From Acidobacteriota bacterium (GTDB lineage: Bacteria > Acidobacteriota > Terriglobia > Acidiferrales > UBA7541), in contig QHYE01000044.1 of NCBI GenBank assembly GCA_003224055.1, positions 1-64,000 on the forward strand: a DNA stretch of 64,000 nt. Direction: 5' to 3'. The translations under genes were made by a program, and so were the position numbers. A model generated the notes under the pieces. That model saw nothing but the letters and a program-made list of their open reading frames with translations. It made no database searches and was not told the DNA's origin. This document shows, in pieces, positions 38,128-47,766 of the stretch (position 1 is its first letter; the number at the start of each line of letters is the position of its first letter).

Positions 38128-38312
38128 TGCTGCGGGGAAAATACCTAAACGATTCCTTTAGAAAGTCTCAACACCCCAATTTCCTGACTTGGCTTACTAT
38201 TAGTTCGCTCGGAGATTCCTGGCAACGGAACCTAAGGTTACCGGTGCCAGTCACATGCCAAGGAACTGTCGCCTCTAGTCGGCGCATTCTCTTCGCATTT
38301 GATGGAGGTTAT

Positions 38313-39740
38313 ATGTCTGCACAAAGAGCTTCGCGGCGGGACTTTTTGAAAATCACTGGCGCCGGCGTCGCCAGCACTGCTCTGGGCGTTTCGGCATCCA
38401 GCTACGCAAGAATCATGGGCGCAAATGACCGTGTCCGAGTGGCAATCTGCGGAGTGCGAGGCCGCGGCAACGATCACATCCACGGCTTTTCGCGTGTCCC
38501 AGGGACAGAAATTGCCGCGCTCTGTGATGTGGATGAGAGCGTGTTAAACCGTCGCCTCGGGGACATCGATAAGCTGGGATTGCCAAAGCCCAAATCCTAC
38601 GTCGATGTCCGCAAACTGCTCGAGGACAAAGATATTGACGCAATTTCCATCGCTACGCCCAATCATTGGCACTCGCTGATGGCCATCTGGGCCTGCCAGG
38701 CGGCGAAAGACGTCTATGTGGAAAAGCCGTGTTCGCATAACTGGTTTGAAGGACGGCAGCTGGTGCGTGCCGTGAAAAAGTACAACCGAATTTGCCAACA
38801 TGGAAGCCAGTGGCGATCCAACCCAGGCATGCTGGAAGCCATGAAGCATATGCGTGACGACACGATCGGTGATGTCTACATGGCCCGTGCGCTTTGCTAC
38901 AAGTGGCGGGCATCCATCGGGCACGCTTCCGAGGAACCCGTTCCTGCAGGCGTGAACTATGACTTGTGGACCGGACCGGCACCGCTGAAACCGTTTACAC
39001 GCAACCGCTTTCACTACAATTGGCATTGGATCTGGGACACCGGTAACGGTGAGGTCGGCAACCAGGCCATCCACGAAATTGATATTGCACGTGCGGGATT
39101 GGGTGTGGGTTTCCCCACATCGGTGTCCGCCATGGGTGGACACTTTATGTTCGAGGACGACCAGGAGACGCCCAACACCCTGAACGCCACGTTTTGTTTC
39201 GATGCTCCCGGTGGCAAGCGCAAGATGATGGAACTCGAAGTCCGCCACTGGATCACCAATCACGAGGTGGAGATTGGCACTGGTGCTTATGGGGCCAGTG
39301 GCGTGCCCCCCGCGGGACTCACCGCCGATACGAAGAAAAACCCTGACAGCAAACAGTCCCTGGGGCCAAAGGACGCAAAGACCAACACCGTCGGAAACAT
39401 TTTCTACGGGTCGAATGGCTATCTCGCCATCGACGGCTACGACGCTTACAAGACGTGGCTAACAGATGAAGTCGCACCAGGGCCGTCCGGCAAGTCGTCT
39501 GGTGACCACTACGCGAACTTTACTGATTGCATCCGCAGCCGCCGTGCCCAGGATATTCATTCGCCGATCGAGGAAGCCCACATCTCGACGACACTCGTGC
39601 ATTTAGCAAATGCCTCGTACCGCCTGGGGCGCACGCTGCGCTTCGATCCCGCGAAGGAGCAGGTCATTGGCGATGACGAAGCCAATCGCCTCCTCCGCGG
39701 AACCTATCGCGCACCCTATATTGTGTCGGAAGAGATTTGA
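38313..39740 (+). CDS. Gfo/Idh/MocA-family oxidoreductase with Tat signal
   Basis: 475 aa. A twin-arginine signal (ASRRDFLKITGAGVASTALG) is followed by the NAD(P)-binding Rossmann domain (VRVAICGVRGRGNDHIHGF) and the EKPCSHNW motif, which carries the conserved catalytic-region Lys. The C-terminal beta-sheet domain follows. Exported members are thought to keep a tightly bound cofactor and act on sugars in the periplasm. ATG 38313 is preceded by GGAGG. It begins a plus-strand group with a DUF6807 protein and a second, cytoplasmic oxidoreductase. Confidence 0.88.
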   Translation: MSAQRASRRDFLKITGAGVASTALGVSASSYARIMGANDRVRVAICGVRGRGNDHIHGFSRVPGTEIAALCDVDESVLNRRLGDIDKLGLPKPKSYVDVRKLLEDKDIDAISIATPNHWHSLMAIWACQAAKDVYVEKPCSHNWFEGRQLVRAVKKYNRICQHGSQWRSNPGMLEAMKHMRDDTIGDVYMARALCYKWRASIGHASEEPVPAGVNYDLWTGPAPLKPFTRNRFHYNWHWIWDTGNGEVGNQAIHEIDIARAGLGVGFPTSVSAMGGHFMFEDDQETPNTLNATFCFDAPGGKRKMMELEVRHWITNHEVEIGTGAYGASGVPPAGLTADTKKNPDSKQSLGPKDAKTNTVGNIFYGSNGYLAIDGYDAYKTWLTDEVAPGPSGKSSGDHYANFTDCIRSRRAQDIHSPIEEAHISTTLVHLANASYRLGRTLRFDPAKEQVIGDDEANRLLRGTYRAPYIVSEEI

Positions 39741-39877
39741 GCCATTCAGCGTCAAAAGAGATGCAGCTCTCACACATCACAAACGTCGGCACTTCATGGG
39801 AGGAGCGGTTTCGCGAGAGAGTTGACAATGCCCGCGACGCCAAGCGGCGAGTTTCCAGGGAAGGAACACAGCTAGCC

Positions 39878-40942
39878 ATGCGCATTCCTATTGCCGGTGC
39901 ATTTTTCATCCTCGTAATTGTGGCTGCCGCTCTAACGTCTTTTGTCTCTGCCGGCCCTCATCCCCCCGACCGCGTCACCGTCGCCGTCAACGAAAAGGAC
40001 CGTCGCGTCGACGTCTCCATCGATGGACAGCCTTTCACTTCCTACATTTGGCCCACGACGCTCAAGAAACCCGTTCTCTATCCCCTGCGAACCGCCAAGG
40101 GCACGATTGTTACTCGCGGCTTTCCGCTCGAGCAGCGCCCCGGCGAACGCATCGATCACCCGCACCACGCCGGCCTTTGGTTCAACTATGAAAGCGTCAA
40201 CGGCATCGATTTCTGGAACAATTCCGACGCCATCAAACCGGAAAACGCTCCAAAGATGGGCACCATTCTCCATCGCTCCATTGTCGCCGCGAAAAGCGGT
40301 TCGCAGCAGGGCGAGCTCGACGTCGAAACCGATTGGATCACGTTTGACAAAACAGTTTTGCTCAAGGAACATACTCACTTCGTCTTTCGCGGTGGGCCCG
40401 GCTTCCGCAGCGTGGACCGCATCACCACCCTGCGCGCTGTCGACAAGAAAGTCGATTTGAAGGATGAGAAAGACGGCGTCCTGGGCCTTCGCGTCGCGCG
40501 TGCTCTCGAGATCCCTTCGGACAAGCCCGAGGTCTACACCGACGCCAGCGGCCGCCCCACCACCGTCGCCAAGCTGGACAACACCGGCGTCAACGGCACC
40601 TACCTCACCAGTGAAGGTAAAAAGGGCGACGCCGCCTGGGGCACGCGCGGCCGATGGTGCAGTCTCAGCGGTCTCGTTGGCGACGAGCCCGTCACCATCA
40701 CTATTCTCGATCACCCTGCCAATCCCGGCTTTCCCACCTATTGGCACGCCCGCGGCTACGGCCTTTTCGCCGCCAATCCGCTCGGCCAGAAAATTTTCAG
40801 CGAAGGCAAACAAGCCCTGAATTTTTCTCTAGCCCCCGGTGCCAGCGCCACATTTCGCTACCGCATCCTGATCTCTTCGGCCATCGCCACCTCCGATGCC
40901 ACCGAAGCCGCCTACAAGGACTTCGTCGCCGCCTATCGCTGA
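39878..40942 (+). CDS. exported DUF6807 (PmoA-like) protein
   Basis: 354 aa. Signal peptide MRIPIAGAFFILVIVAAALT to about residue 24. The family core is visible: SYIWPTTLKKPVLYPLRTA, TRGFPLEQRPGER followed by IDHPHHAGLWFNYESVNGID (His-rich motif) near residue 90, and VTITILDHPANPGFPTYW. The DUF6807 family has no assigned activity; it accompanies Gfo/Idh/MocA enzymes in glycan-catabolic clusters, as here. A longer start at 39737 would lose the signal. Codon third positions are strongly C-biased, as in the next gene. Confidence 0.8.
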   Translation: MRIPIAGAFFILVIVAAALTSFVSAGPHPPDRVTVAVNEKDRRVDVSIDGQPFTSYIWPTTLKKPVLYPLRTAKGTIVTRGFPLEQRPGERIDHPHHAGLWFNYESVNGIDFWNNSDAIKPENAPKMGTILHRSIVAAKSGSQQGELDVETDWITFDKTVLLKEHTHFVFRGGPGFRSVDRITTLRAVDKKVDLKDEKDGVLGLRVARALEIPSDKPEVYTDASGRPTTVAKLDNTGVNGTYLTSEGKKGDAAWGTRGRWCSLSGLVGDEPVTITILDHPANPGFPTYWHARGYGLFAANPLGQKIFSEGKQALNFSLAPGASATFRYRILISSAIATSDATEAAYKDFVAAYR

Positions 40943-41053
40943 TTCGCCGAGCCGCATGACGACAATTCACGTCGACATGGTTTGGAAAAAACCGCATTCC
41001 CGACTATTCTTCTTCCTTACTTAAAGCTGATAGCCAGCAACTAAAAACTCTTT

Positions 41054-42076
41054 ATGACTACCCATATCGGTCTCATCGGCGGCGGCAACATCACGGAAAC
41101 CCACGCCCGCGCCGCGCGCGCCATCCCCGGCGCCGAAATCTCCGCCATCCACGGAACCAACGCCGAAAAAATCGCCCGCCTCTGCCGCGAACACGGCGGC
41201 ACTCCCTATCAAGACTTCGACGCCTTCTTGCGACATCGCCCCATGGAGCTCGTCATTATCGGTAGTCCTTCCGGCCTGCACGCTGCCCAAGGCATCGCCG
41301 CCGCCCGTCATGGCCTGCACGTCCTTACGGAAAAACCCATCGAAATCAGCATCGCGCGTTCCGACGCCCTCATCGAAGCCGCAAAACAATCCAAGGTTCA
41401 GCTCGGCGTGATTTTTCAGGACCGCAGGAAGCCACACATTTGCCAACTCAAGAAGTGGATCGATCAAGGCCTGCTCGGCAAGATCCTATTCGTCGACGCC
41501 CGTGTGAAGTGGTATCGCCCTCCCGAGTACTACGCCGGCTCGCGCTGGCGCGGCACGCTCGCTCTCGACGGCGGCGGCGCGTTGATCAATCAGGGCGTTC
41601 ACACCGTGGATTTGCTCCTCTGGCTGCTCGGCGATGTCGTTCGTGTGCAAGCCCGCACCGCCACCCAGCTCCACAAGATCGAAGCCGAAGACACCGCCGC
41701 CGCCATCCTCGAATTCGCCAGCGGTGCTTTGGGCGTTTTCCACGCCACCACCGCCGCCTATCCCGGCTATCCTCGCCGCGTTGAAATTGCCGGCACCGAG
41801 GGCACCGTCATCCTCGAGCATGACCGCATAATCGCCGCCAATCTCCGAAACGCAGCGGCGGCCATCGAATCTGCTCCCCTCGACGAAAATCTGAGCTCTT
41901 CCACCGCCACCGTCAGCGATTTTCGCGGCCACCAGTCCGTCCTCGAGGATTTTCTCCAAGCCATCCAGCAGAATCGCGCCCCCGCTTGCGACGGCATCGA
42001 AGGCCGCCGCAGCCTCGCCCTCATCGAAGCCATCTACCGCGCCGCAAAAACGCCCGATCGTGTCGCAACGGTGTGA
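41054..42076 (+). CDS. Gfo/Idh/MocA-family oxidoreductase, cytoplasmic
   Basis: 340 aa, no signal peptide. The Rossmann nucleotide-binding region (HIGLIGGGNITETHARAARA) is at the N-terminus. The catalytic-region motif HVLTEKPIEISI contains the conserved Lys, and the C-terminal domain has LALDGGGALINQGVHTVDLL. The substrate is probably a sugar or polyol but cannot be given. It follows the DUF6807 gene by about 110 nt on the same strand. Confidence 0.88.
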   Translation: MTTHIGLIGGGNITETHARAARAIPGAEISAIHGTNAEKIARLCREHGGTPYQDFDAFLRHRPMELVIIGSPSGLHAAQGIAAARHGLHVLTEKPIEISIARSDALIEAAKQSKVQLGVIFQDRRKPHICQLKKWIDQGLLGKILFVDARVKWYRPPEYYAGSRWRGTLALDGGGALINQGVHTVDLLLWLLGDVVRVQARTATQLHKIEAEDTAAAILEFASGALGVFHATTAAYPGYPRRVEIAGTEGTVILEHDRIIAANLRNAAAAIESAPLDENLSSSTATVSDFRGHQSVLEDFLQAIQQNRAPACDGIEGRRSLALIEAIYRAAKTPDRVATV

Positions 42077-42160
42077 CCGGCAGATTTCCGAATCGTTTGC
42101 CCATATTCAGGAGATTCGTGTAAAGTTCGCTGCATCCATCGTGGTCCACGAGGTACAACC

Positions 42161-43282
42161 ATGGCCACAACTCTCGCGACTTCTGAAAAAGGCGTTTTGC
42201 CGTCATCCACTTCGTCTGCGGCCCAGCCGGCAACGAAGCGCTATCTGGCCCTCGACGCCTTTCGCGGCTTCATCATGCTCACCCTCGCCGCGGAGGGATT
42301 TGGGTTCTCCGCTCTAAAGGGTGATCCCACCTGGGGCCGCGTGGCGAGCTGGTTCCACCACGTGCCCTGGGAAGGCGGCGTGTTCTGGGACATGATTCAG
42401 CCTTCTTTTATGTTTATGGTCGGTGTGGCCATGCCGCTCGCCCTTGCCCGTCGCACGGAACTGGGCGCCACACCTCGAGAGAATTTTCGCCACGTGCTGA
42501 CGCGCTTTGTCCATCTGATCATCCTGAGCCAGATCCTCATCTGGGTTTCCGCCGGACAGATCAAGCCGCAGTTGATCAACGTTCTCTCTCAGATCGCCTT
42601 CACGTACGTCCTTACCTATCTCATCATACGATGGCCGTGGCGATATCAGGCCCTCGCGGCTTTTGTGCTGCTCGCAGGATGGACCGCGTTGCTCTTCGCT
42701 TTCCCCGGTCCCGACGGCCCGTTCTCTCACCGGGATCACATTGGGCTTCGAGTCGACCGCGCCATTTTTCGCTACGATTACGATCCCGCTTACTCCACAC
42801 TGAATTTTCTCACCAGCACCGTGTGGACTCTGGCGGGCGCTTGGGTGGGCCGCTTGCTCATGAGCAATAAATCCCATCGAGAGAATCTGACCAAGCTCGC
42901 GGCAGGTATGGTTGTCTCCTTTGCTCTGGCCTTCGCTTTACATCCATGGATTCCCTTCATCAAACAGGTCGGCACGGCGTCCTTCGTCTTGTATAGCCTC
43001 GGTTGGGTTCTCTTCATGCTCATCGGGTTTTATTGGCTCATTGAGGTGCGCGGCTACCGCAGATGGACGTTTCCGCTTGTCGTCGTGGGCATGAATTCAA
43101 TTTTCATTTATTCCTTAAGCGTGATTCTGCCGGAGTGGCTGGATCACACCGTCGGAGTTTTCACCTTTCACTACAATTTCATTGGGACACTCGCTCCCGT
43201 TGCGCAGGCATGCACGGTCCTCTTCGTCATGTGGTACCTGTGCTATTGGCTGTACAAACGGAACATCTTCTTGAAGCTCTGA
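42161..43282 (+). CDS. HGSNAT-like / DUF5009 membrane protein
   Basis: 373 aa with about ten transmembrane segments. The N-terminal motif RYLALDAFRGFIMLTL is typical of the heparan-alpha-glucosaminide acetyltransferase-like (DUF5009) family, followed by a helix containing WDMIQPSFMFMVGVAMPLAL. Family members are predicted to pass an acetyl group across the membrane to amino sugars; activity in bacteria is untested. It closes the plus-strand group of sugar-related genes. Confidence 0.82.
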   Translation: MATTLATSEKGVLPSSTSSAAQPATKRYLALDAFRGFIMLTLAAEGFGFSALKGDPTWGRVASWFHHVPWEGGVFWDMIQPSFMFMVGVAMPLALARRTELGATPRENFRHVLTRFVHLIILSQILIWVSAGQIKPQLINVLSQIAFTYVLTYLIIRWPWRYQALAAFVLLAGWTALLFAFPGPDGPFSHRDHIGLRVDRAIFRYDYDPAYSTLNFLTSTVWTLAGAWVGRLLMSNKSHRENLTKLAAGMVVSFALAFALHPWIPFIKQVGTASFVLYSLGWVLFMLIGFYWLIEVRGYRRWTFPLVVVGMNSIFIYSLSVILPEWLDHTVGVFTFHYNFIGTLAPVAQACTVLFVMWYLCYWLYKRNIFLKL

Positions 43283-43402
43283 GCTCGCTTGAACACAGCA
43301 GGGCTCGCCCAGGGCTCTTCGCCAGAGCGGCGGTCAAGCATCTGTCTGTGCTCGTTGGCCCAATTTCGATGCAACCTGGGGACGCACGCCTCGCGGGGGT
43401 TC

Positions 43403-44347
43403 CTAGAGTTCCTGGCTAAGTACGATTTCGCCGATCCCGCCTTCCACCTTCAGACGGATCGTGACAGGAGTTTTTCCATATGCGTCGTTTGTGTAGGAAT
43501 CGTCTTCATGTTTCAGCCCGTGAGCATCAATGCTCCCGATTCCACCTGAAGCGTGCACAATCACGCCAACGTTTTTCGGCAAACGGATGTTCGCCTGGCC
43601 CACGCCTCCCTCGATATCGGCCGTTAAATCCGTCTTGCGGTCACCGGTCAGGTCGACGTCCACCTGCCCTGCACCAATGTTCAGATCCAGGCGCGTGAGC
43701 GGCACATCTCGCAAATGCAAATTCCCCTGCCCCGCGCCCATGTCGATCTTGAGCTCCAGTGGAATGTCCTTGCTGAAATGCAGGCTCCAATCGTTTTCCG
43801 AGTGGCCGATGTGCGCGGACCGCGAATCCTGCGAGACAGTGAGTTGACCCACGCCCTCCGCCACGTTGTACTCCACGCGAGGCTCGTCGTACGAATCGCT
43901 GAAACTAAAATCAGCCTCCAGCAGATTCGCCGAACCGCCATTGATGGTGAGCTGCCCAGCGCCCATCTCCAATTTCGCACGTGCCGATTTAGCTCGTTGT
44001 GGCTCGACAATTTTTGTTGTGTGTTTTGTGCCAAAAACTCCGCCTCGCCCGCGCAAATATCCGCGGCCATGCCAGATTAGCATGCCGATAACCAGCACAA
44101 ACGCCACGGCGCCAAACGTGGCGCCGAGCGAAATGCCGGGCGGCGCGTTGGGGTTGCGGCTCCTCTGGACGTTGTCCCAAATTTTGCCGATCCCGATGAA
44201 GATCAGGATGAGCGGCCAGTACGTCCGGAGAATCGACCAGGGCTCAAACGCAGGGTTCCATCTCCGAAGCAGAAATAGCGCCCCAAATCCGATCAACACT
44301 ATGGGGAACACCAAGGACGTTCTTCTCGGACTTCCGTCCTGGGCCAT
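43403..44347 (-). CDS. LiaF-like protein with toastrack domain
   Basis: 314 aa. Two or three N-terminal transmembrane segments (SLVFPIVLIGFGALFLLRRW, YWPLILIFIGIGKIW, GATFGAVAFVLVIGMLIW) lead to a beta-helical toastrack domain of about 190 residues made of repeated units such as LEMGAGQLTINGGSANLLEA and LDLNIGAGQVDVDL. The layout is that of LiaF/VraT-type envelope-stress sensors, but no cognate kinase is next to it. It is transcribed away from deoB. Confidence 0.82.
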   Translation of the reverse strand: MAQDGSPRRTSLVFPIVLIGFGALFLLRRWNPAFEPWSILRTYWPLILIFIGIGKIWDNVQRSRNPNAPPGISLGATFGAVAFVLVIGMLIWHGRGYLRGRGGVFGTKHTTKIVEPQRAKSARAKLEMGAGQLTINGGSANLLEADFSFSDSYDEPRVEYNVAEGVGQLTVSQDSRSAHIGHSENDWSLHFSKDIPLELKIDMGAGQGNLHLRDVPLTRLDLNIGAGQVDVDLTGDRKTDLTADIEGGVGQANIRLPKNVGVIVHASGGIGSIDAHGLKHEDDSYTNDAYGKTPVTIRLKVEGGIGEIVLSQEL

Positions 44348-44536
44348 GGCACACCTCCGCTACCTATTACTACGCGCGAGATTCAAAAAAAGTTCAGGCA
44401 CCCGCCTCAAACTACCAAAAGCATAGCGCAATCGCCTCCGTCCTACACACAGCCATCGAGGCAGGCCAAGGGCACGTTGTTGCCGCACTCCCAAACGCCG
44501 TTGTGCTAAAGTTCGCCATAGCCAGGTCCGCGAGGG

Positions 44537-45742
44537 TTGTCGGTGAGGGATTTCGAGAGAATTTTCTGGATCGTGCTCGATAGCGTGGGAATCGGCGAAC
44601 TTCCCGATGCCGCGGACTACGATGACGTCGGCAGAAGCACGCTCGGGCACATAGCGGAGTCGCGCGCGCTGCAAATCCCAAATCTGGTGCGCCTCGGACT
44701 CGCAAATATCGCGCCGCTCAAACACCAAACGCCGGCAGCAGCGCCTCTTGGGGCGTACGGAAAGGGTGCCACGCACTCTCCGGGAAAAGATACGACCACG
44801 GGGCACTGGGAAATGGCGGGCGTATGGCTGGGCCAGGCGTTCCCTGTTTACAAGAATGGATTCCCGCCCGTGTTGATCCAGGAATTTGAGAGGCAGATCG
44901 GCAGGAAAACCATCGGAAACAAGCCCGCCTCCGGCACGGAAATCATAAAGGAACTTGGTGAAGAACACGTTCGCACGGGTAAGCTCATCGTTTACACGTC
45001 GGGCGACAGCGTGTTTCAAATTGCCGCCCACGAGGACATTATTCCGATCGGCGAGCTCTACCGCATGTGCGAGATCGCCCGGAAATTGCTGGTTGGGCCG
45101 CATCGCGTCGGCCGCGTCATCGCGCGGCCGTTCACGGGAACTCCGGGTAACTTCGTGCGCACCACGCGCCGCCACGACTATGCCGTGGATCCGCCCAAGC
45201 CCATGCTCATGGACGTTCTGGCCGAACGCAAAGTCCGCGTCTTCGGCATCGGCAAGATCCATGACATTTACAACGGCCGCGGCGTCGAAGAATACGTCAC
45301 CACCAAAGGCAATGCCGACGGCATGGAAAAATTGACCGCGGCAGTCAGCGACCGCAAGAGTGGCCTCGTTTTCGCAAATCTCGTCGATTTCGATATGCTC
45401 TACGGCCACCGCAAGGATGTCGAGGGTTTCGCCAAGTCCCTGGAAGAATTTGATCGCATGCTCGGCGATTTTTTGCCGCTGCTCAGCCTCTCCGATTTGC
45501 TGATGATTACCGCGGACCACGGCTGCGATCCCGATCCGCGCTGGCCCACCACCGACCATTCCCGTGAGTACGTGCCGATTCTGGCGTATTCGGCCGCAAC
45601 TGGTGCTGGTGTGAACCTCGGCGTCCGGGACACGCTGGCGGATATGGGACAGACGATTGCCGAGAATTTCGGCACCGCAATTCCCCACGGCACCAGCTTC
45701 CTCCGTGAAATCAGCGGCAAGTTCGCAGACGCCGCGAGATAG
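44537..45742 (+). CDS. deoB: phosphopentomutase
   Basis: 401 aa, alkaline-phosphatase-superfamily enzyme that interconverts ribose-1- and ribose-5-phosphate (and the deoxy forms). It has the N-terminal LDSVGIGELPDAADYDDVG motif with metal-binding Asp, the phosphoacceptor Thr in GKDTTTGHWE and the late metal cluster TADHGCDPDPRW with TDHSREYVP. Start is TTG 44537 or GTG 44543; the latter has GAGGG about 6 nt upstream. Its function is nucleoside salvage. Confidence 0.94.
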   Translation: MSVRDFERIFWIVLDSVGIGELPDAADYDDVGRSTLGHIAESRALQIPNLVRLGLANIAPLKHQTPAAAPLGAYGKGATHSPGKDTTTGHWEMAGVWLGQAFPVYKNGFPPVLIQEFERQIGRKTIGNKPASGTEIIKELGEEHVRTGKLIVYTSGDSVFQIAAHEDIIPIGELYRMCEIARKLLVGPHRVGRVIARPFTGTPGNFVRTTRRHDYAVDPPKPMLMDVLAERKVRVFGIGKIHDIYNGRGVEEYVTTKGNADGMEKLTAAVSDRKSGLVFANLVDFDMLYGHRKDVEGFAKSLEEFDRMLGDFLPLLSLSDLLMITADHGCDPDPRWPTTDHSREYVPILAYSAATGAGVNLGVRDTLADMGQTIAENFGTAIPHGTSFLREISGKFADAAR

Positions 45743-45785
45743 GCAATCGCGCAGCACGCACTCTGAAAAGAAAGGCTTAGCGCAC

Positions 45786-46535
45786 GTGGACAGAATCATC
45801 TCACCCGGACGGATTTTCATCGCTATTTCCCTGGTAGTTTTCGGGATTCAACATTTCCTGTATGCCAATTTCGTGGCGACGCTGGTGCCCGCGTGGGTGC
45901 CGGGGCGGCTGTTCTGGGCGTACTTTGTAGGCGTCGCGTTCGTCGCAGCCGCAATCGGAGCCGTCGTCCCAAAAATGACGCGGCCTGCGGGGATTCTGCT
46001 GGGAATACTGTTCTTTCTTTTCGTTGTGACGCTTCATATCCCGAGAATTGCCGCCCACTCGCGGGATGGAAATGAGTGGACCAGTGGATTTGTGGCGCTG
46101 GCCATGTGTGGGGGCGCCTGGATTCTTGCCGGCGCTACTTCACTGGAAGGCAAGCGCGAAACACCGTTTCCGTTCTTCAGAGTCGGGCGTTACTTTTTTG
46201 CCTTGGCCATCGTGGCGTTCGGCGTTCAGCATTTCCTCAACGAGAAACTTACCGTTCGGGTCGGCCCGCCGTGGTTTCCGGGACGGCCCCTCTGGGCGTA
46301 TCTCACCGGCACCGCCCTGGTTGTCGCAGGCGCGGCGATTGTCATCGGGAAACATGCGCGACTCGCGGCTACTTTTGTTGGAACGATTCTTTTTCTATTT
46401 TTTCTGTTCCTTCACATTCCTCGTATCTTGGCGAATCTGCACGATCCGCGCCCGTGGACCAGCGGCTTCGAAATCCTGGCCCTGTGTGGAAGTGCTCACG
46501 CCCTGGCCAGCACGCTGCCAAGAGATTCAAAATAG
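45786..46535 (+). CDS. DoxX-like membrane protein with internal duplication
   Basis: 249 aa. It consists of two homologous halves of about 115 residues. Each opens with a helix containing FGIQHFLY or FGVQHFLN, then WVPGRLFWAYFVG or WFPGRPLWAYLTG, then a long hydrophobic helix and LHIPRI, then WTSGF before a final helix. That gives about eight transmembrane segments. The unit resembles DoxX/DUF-type quinone-linked membrane proteins. GTG 45786 is chosen because the first helix follows it. The function is unknown. Confidence 0.78.
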   Translation: MDRIISPGRIFIAISLVVFGIQHFLYANFVATLVPAWVPGRLFWAYFVGVAFVAAAIGAVVPKMTRPAGILLGILFFLFVVTLHIPRIAAHSRDGNEWTSGFVALAMCGGAWILAGATSLEGKRETPFPFFRVGRYFFALAIVAFGVQHFLNEKLTVRVGPPWFPGRPLWAYLTGTALVVAGAAIVIGKHARLAATFVGTILFLFFLFLHIPRILANLHDPRPWTSGFEILALCGSAHALASTLPRDSK

Positions 46536-46603
46536 CAAGTTCAGCGCGGTCGGGCCCCGACCCGGCAGAATCGGGAGTTATTCCCTGCTCCGCTCCTTCT
46601 GCC

Positions 46604-47611
46604 TCAGTGCAGCGAGGCGACGTCGCGAGAGACCCCGGACGAAGAAACAAGCGATCGCACCCTCAGTTTGGCTTGCGCAAGTTGAGCGGGAGTGAGTTGC
46701 CGCTCCAGAGAGTGAAGCGTGGCGTTTCCTCGAGTGTCCCCCTGTAGCGCGGCCGCCGAGATCCAAATGTACGCGGCGGGCAGGTCCTTCGCCGTGCCGC
46801 GGCCGGCAGCATACATCGACCCGAGCATGATGCGCGCTCCCGCGTGTCCCTGCGCAGCAGCCTTCTGGAACCAGACGAAAGCAGCTGCGTCATCTTGTGG
46901 AACGCCTTCGTTGTGGAGGTAAAGATCGGCGAGATTGTACTGCGCCTGCGAGTCACCGGATTCGGCAGCTTGGCGATACCAATGGGCGGCCGCGCCATGA
47001 TCCTGAGCGACCCCGAGACCGTGATCGTACATGTAGCCAAGATTTACTTCGGCGGCGGCATCGCCTGCCTGGGCGCCTTTTGCAAAGAAACGAAATGCTT
47101 CGGCATAATCCTGCCAAACGCCGCAGCCCTTGAAGTAAAGGATGCCTAGGTTGTAAAGGGCCGGAGCGTACCCTCGATCGGCAGCGGCTTGCAGCCAGTA
47201 CAAAGCAGCGCCGGCATTCGGCTGCGTGCCCCATCCGGCCAGCGAGGCCACCGCAAGATTTACCATCGCTGCCGGACGCCCGCCGCGCGCCTCCCTTTCA
47301 AAAATCTTGTATGCTGCCCGCGTCGGGCGTTCCGGGGAGAGGCCACGCACCCTACCAGCATAGGCCGCCGCCTCCTGCCGGCGCGTTTGGTCGCCGTTCC
47401 GCTCCGGGATTGCGCTCACGCGAACCGAATTTCCTTCCTGCACGATCAAGGAAGCCAGGTCGGACGGAGCACAGGCAGACGGAGTCGAGGCCACCTTTTG
47501 TTGGGCTCGAACCCGGTTCGGAAGGCACCAAAAGGCTAAAACGGCCAGGAAGCAGTAGCTGCTGATGCGGCGCAACACCGGAAAAATGGATTTTGCTTCA
47601 AGTACATTCAT
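46604..47611 (-). CDS. Sel1-repeat protein, exported
   Basis: 335 aa. An N-terminal hydrophobic segment (SYCFLAVLAFWCLP) suggests export or membrane anchoring. From about residue 125 it has five Sel1-type repeats of 36 residues, for example YAPALYNLGILYFKGCGV and AAEVNLGYMYDHGLGV. Such proteins are adaptors in envelope and stress signalling. It follows the ADOP permease by 156 nt, and the gap contains palindromes like the one upstream of padR, so it may be part of the same regulon. ATG 47611 has a good GGGGGAA before it. Confidence 0.85.
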   Translation of the reverse strand: MNVLEAKSIFPVLRRISSYCFLAVLAFWCLPNRVRAQQKVASTPSACAPSDLASLIVQEGNSVRVSAIPERNGDQTRRQEAAAYAGRVRGLSPERPTRAAYKIFEREARGGRPAAMVNLAVASLAGWGTQPNAGAALYWLQAAADRGYAPALYNLGILYFKGCGVWQDYAEAFRFFAKGAQAGDAAAEVNLGYMYDHGLGVAQDHGAAAHWYRQAAESGDSQAQYNLADLYLHNEGVPQDDAAAFVWFQKAAAQGHAGARIMLGSMYAAGRGTAKDLPAAYIWISAAALQGDTRGNATLHSLERQLTPAQLAQAKLRVRSLVSSSGVSRDVASLH

Positions 47612-47665
47612 ACTTCCCCCTTCGAGTCGCGAGAGCGACAAAAAGCTGAAGGCAAGAGGCTCTAG

Positions 47666-47716
47666 GATAGAACTTCTACCTGTAGAACATCTGCCTACAC
47701 GCATAGACGTTCTATC
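47666..47716. promoter_or_regulatory. palindromic operator region before the Sel1 gene
   Basis: TTCTACCTGTAGAA (47674-47687) is a perfect inverted repeat. GATAGAAC (47666-47673) and GTTCTATC (47709-47716) form a wider inverted pair, and ATAGACGTTCTAT is another partial palindrome. TTCTACATGTAAG upstream of padR shares TTCTACNTGTA. A PadR-type dimer could bind here. Confidence 0.5.
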
Positions 47717-47766
47717 TATGGAAATGTTCCATGAAAAATACGGCGAAGAAGCAGATTTCGTGAGAA

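Noticed and set aside
44360-45820. 486-codon open frame antisense to deoB
   Set aside because: deoB motifs on the plus strand are unambiguous; the antisense protein has no recognisable features.
46548-46562. GGTCGGGCCCCGACC as terminator between convergent genes
   Set aside because: It is a 7-bp palindrome with a one-base centre, so a hairpin loop is not possible without opening the stem; no U-run.
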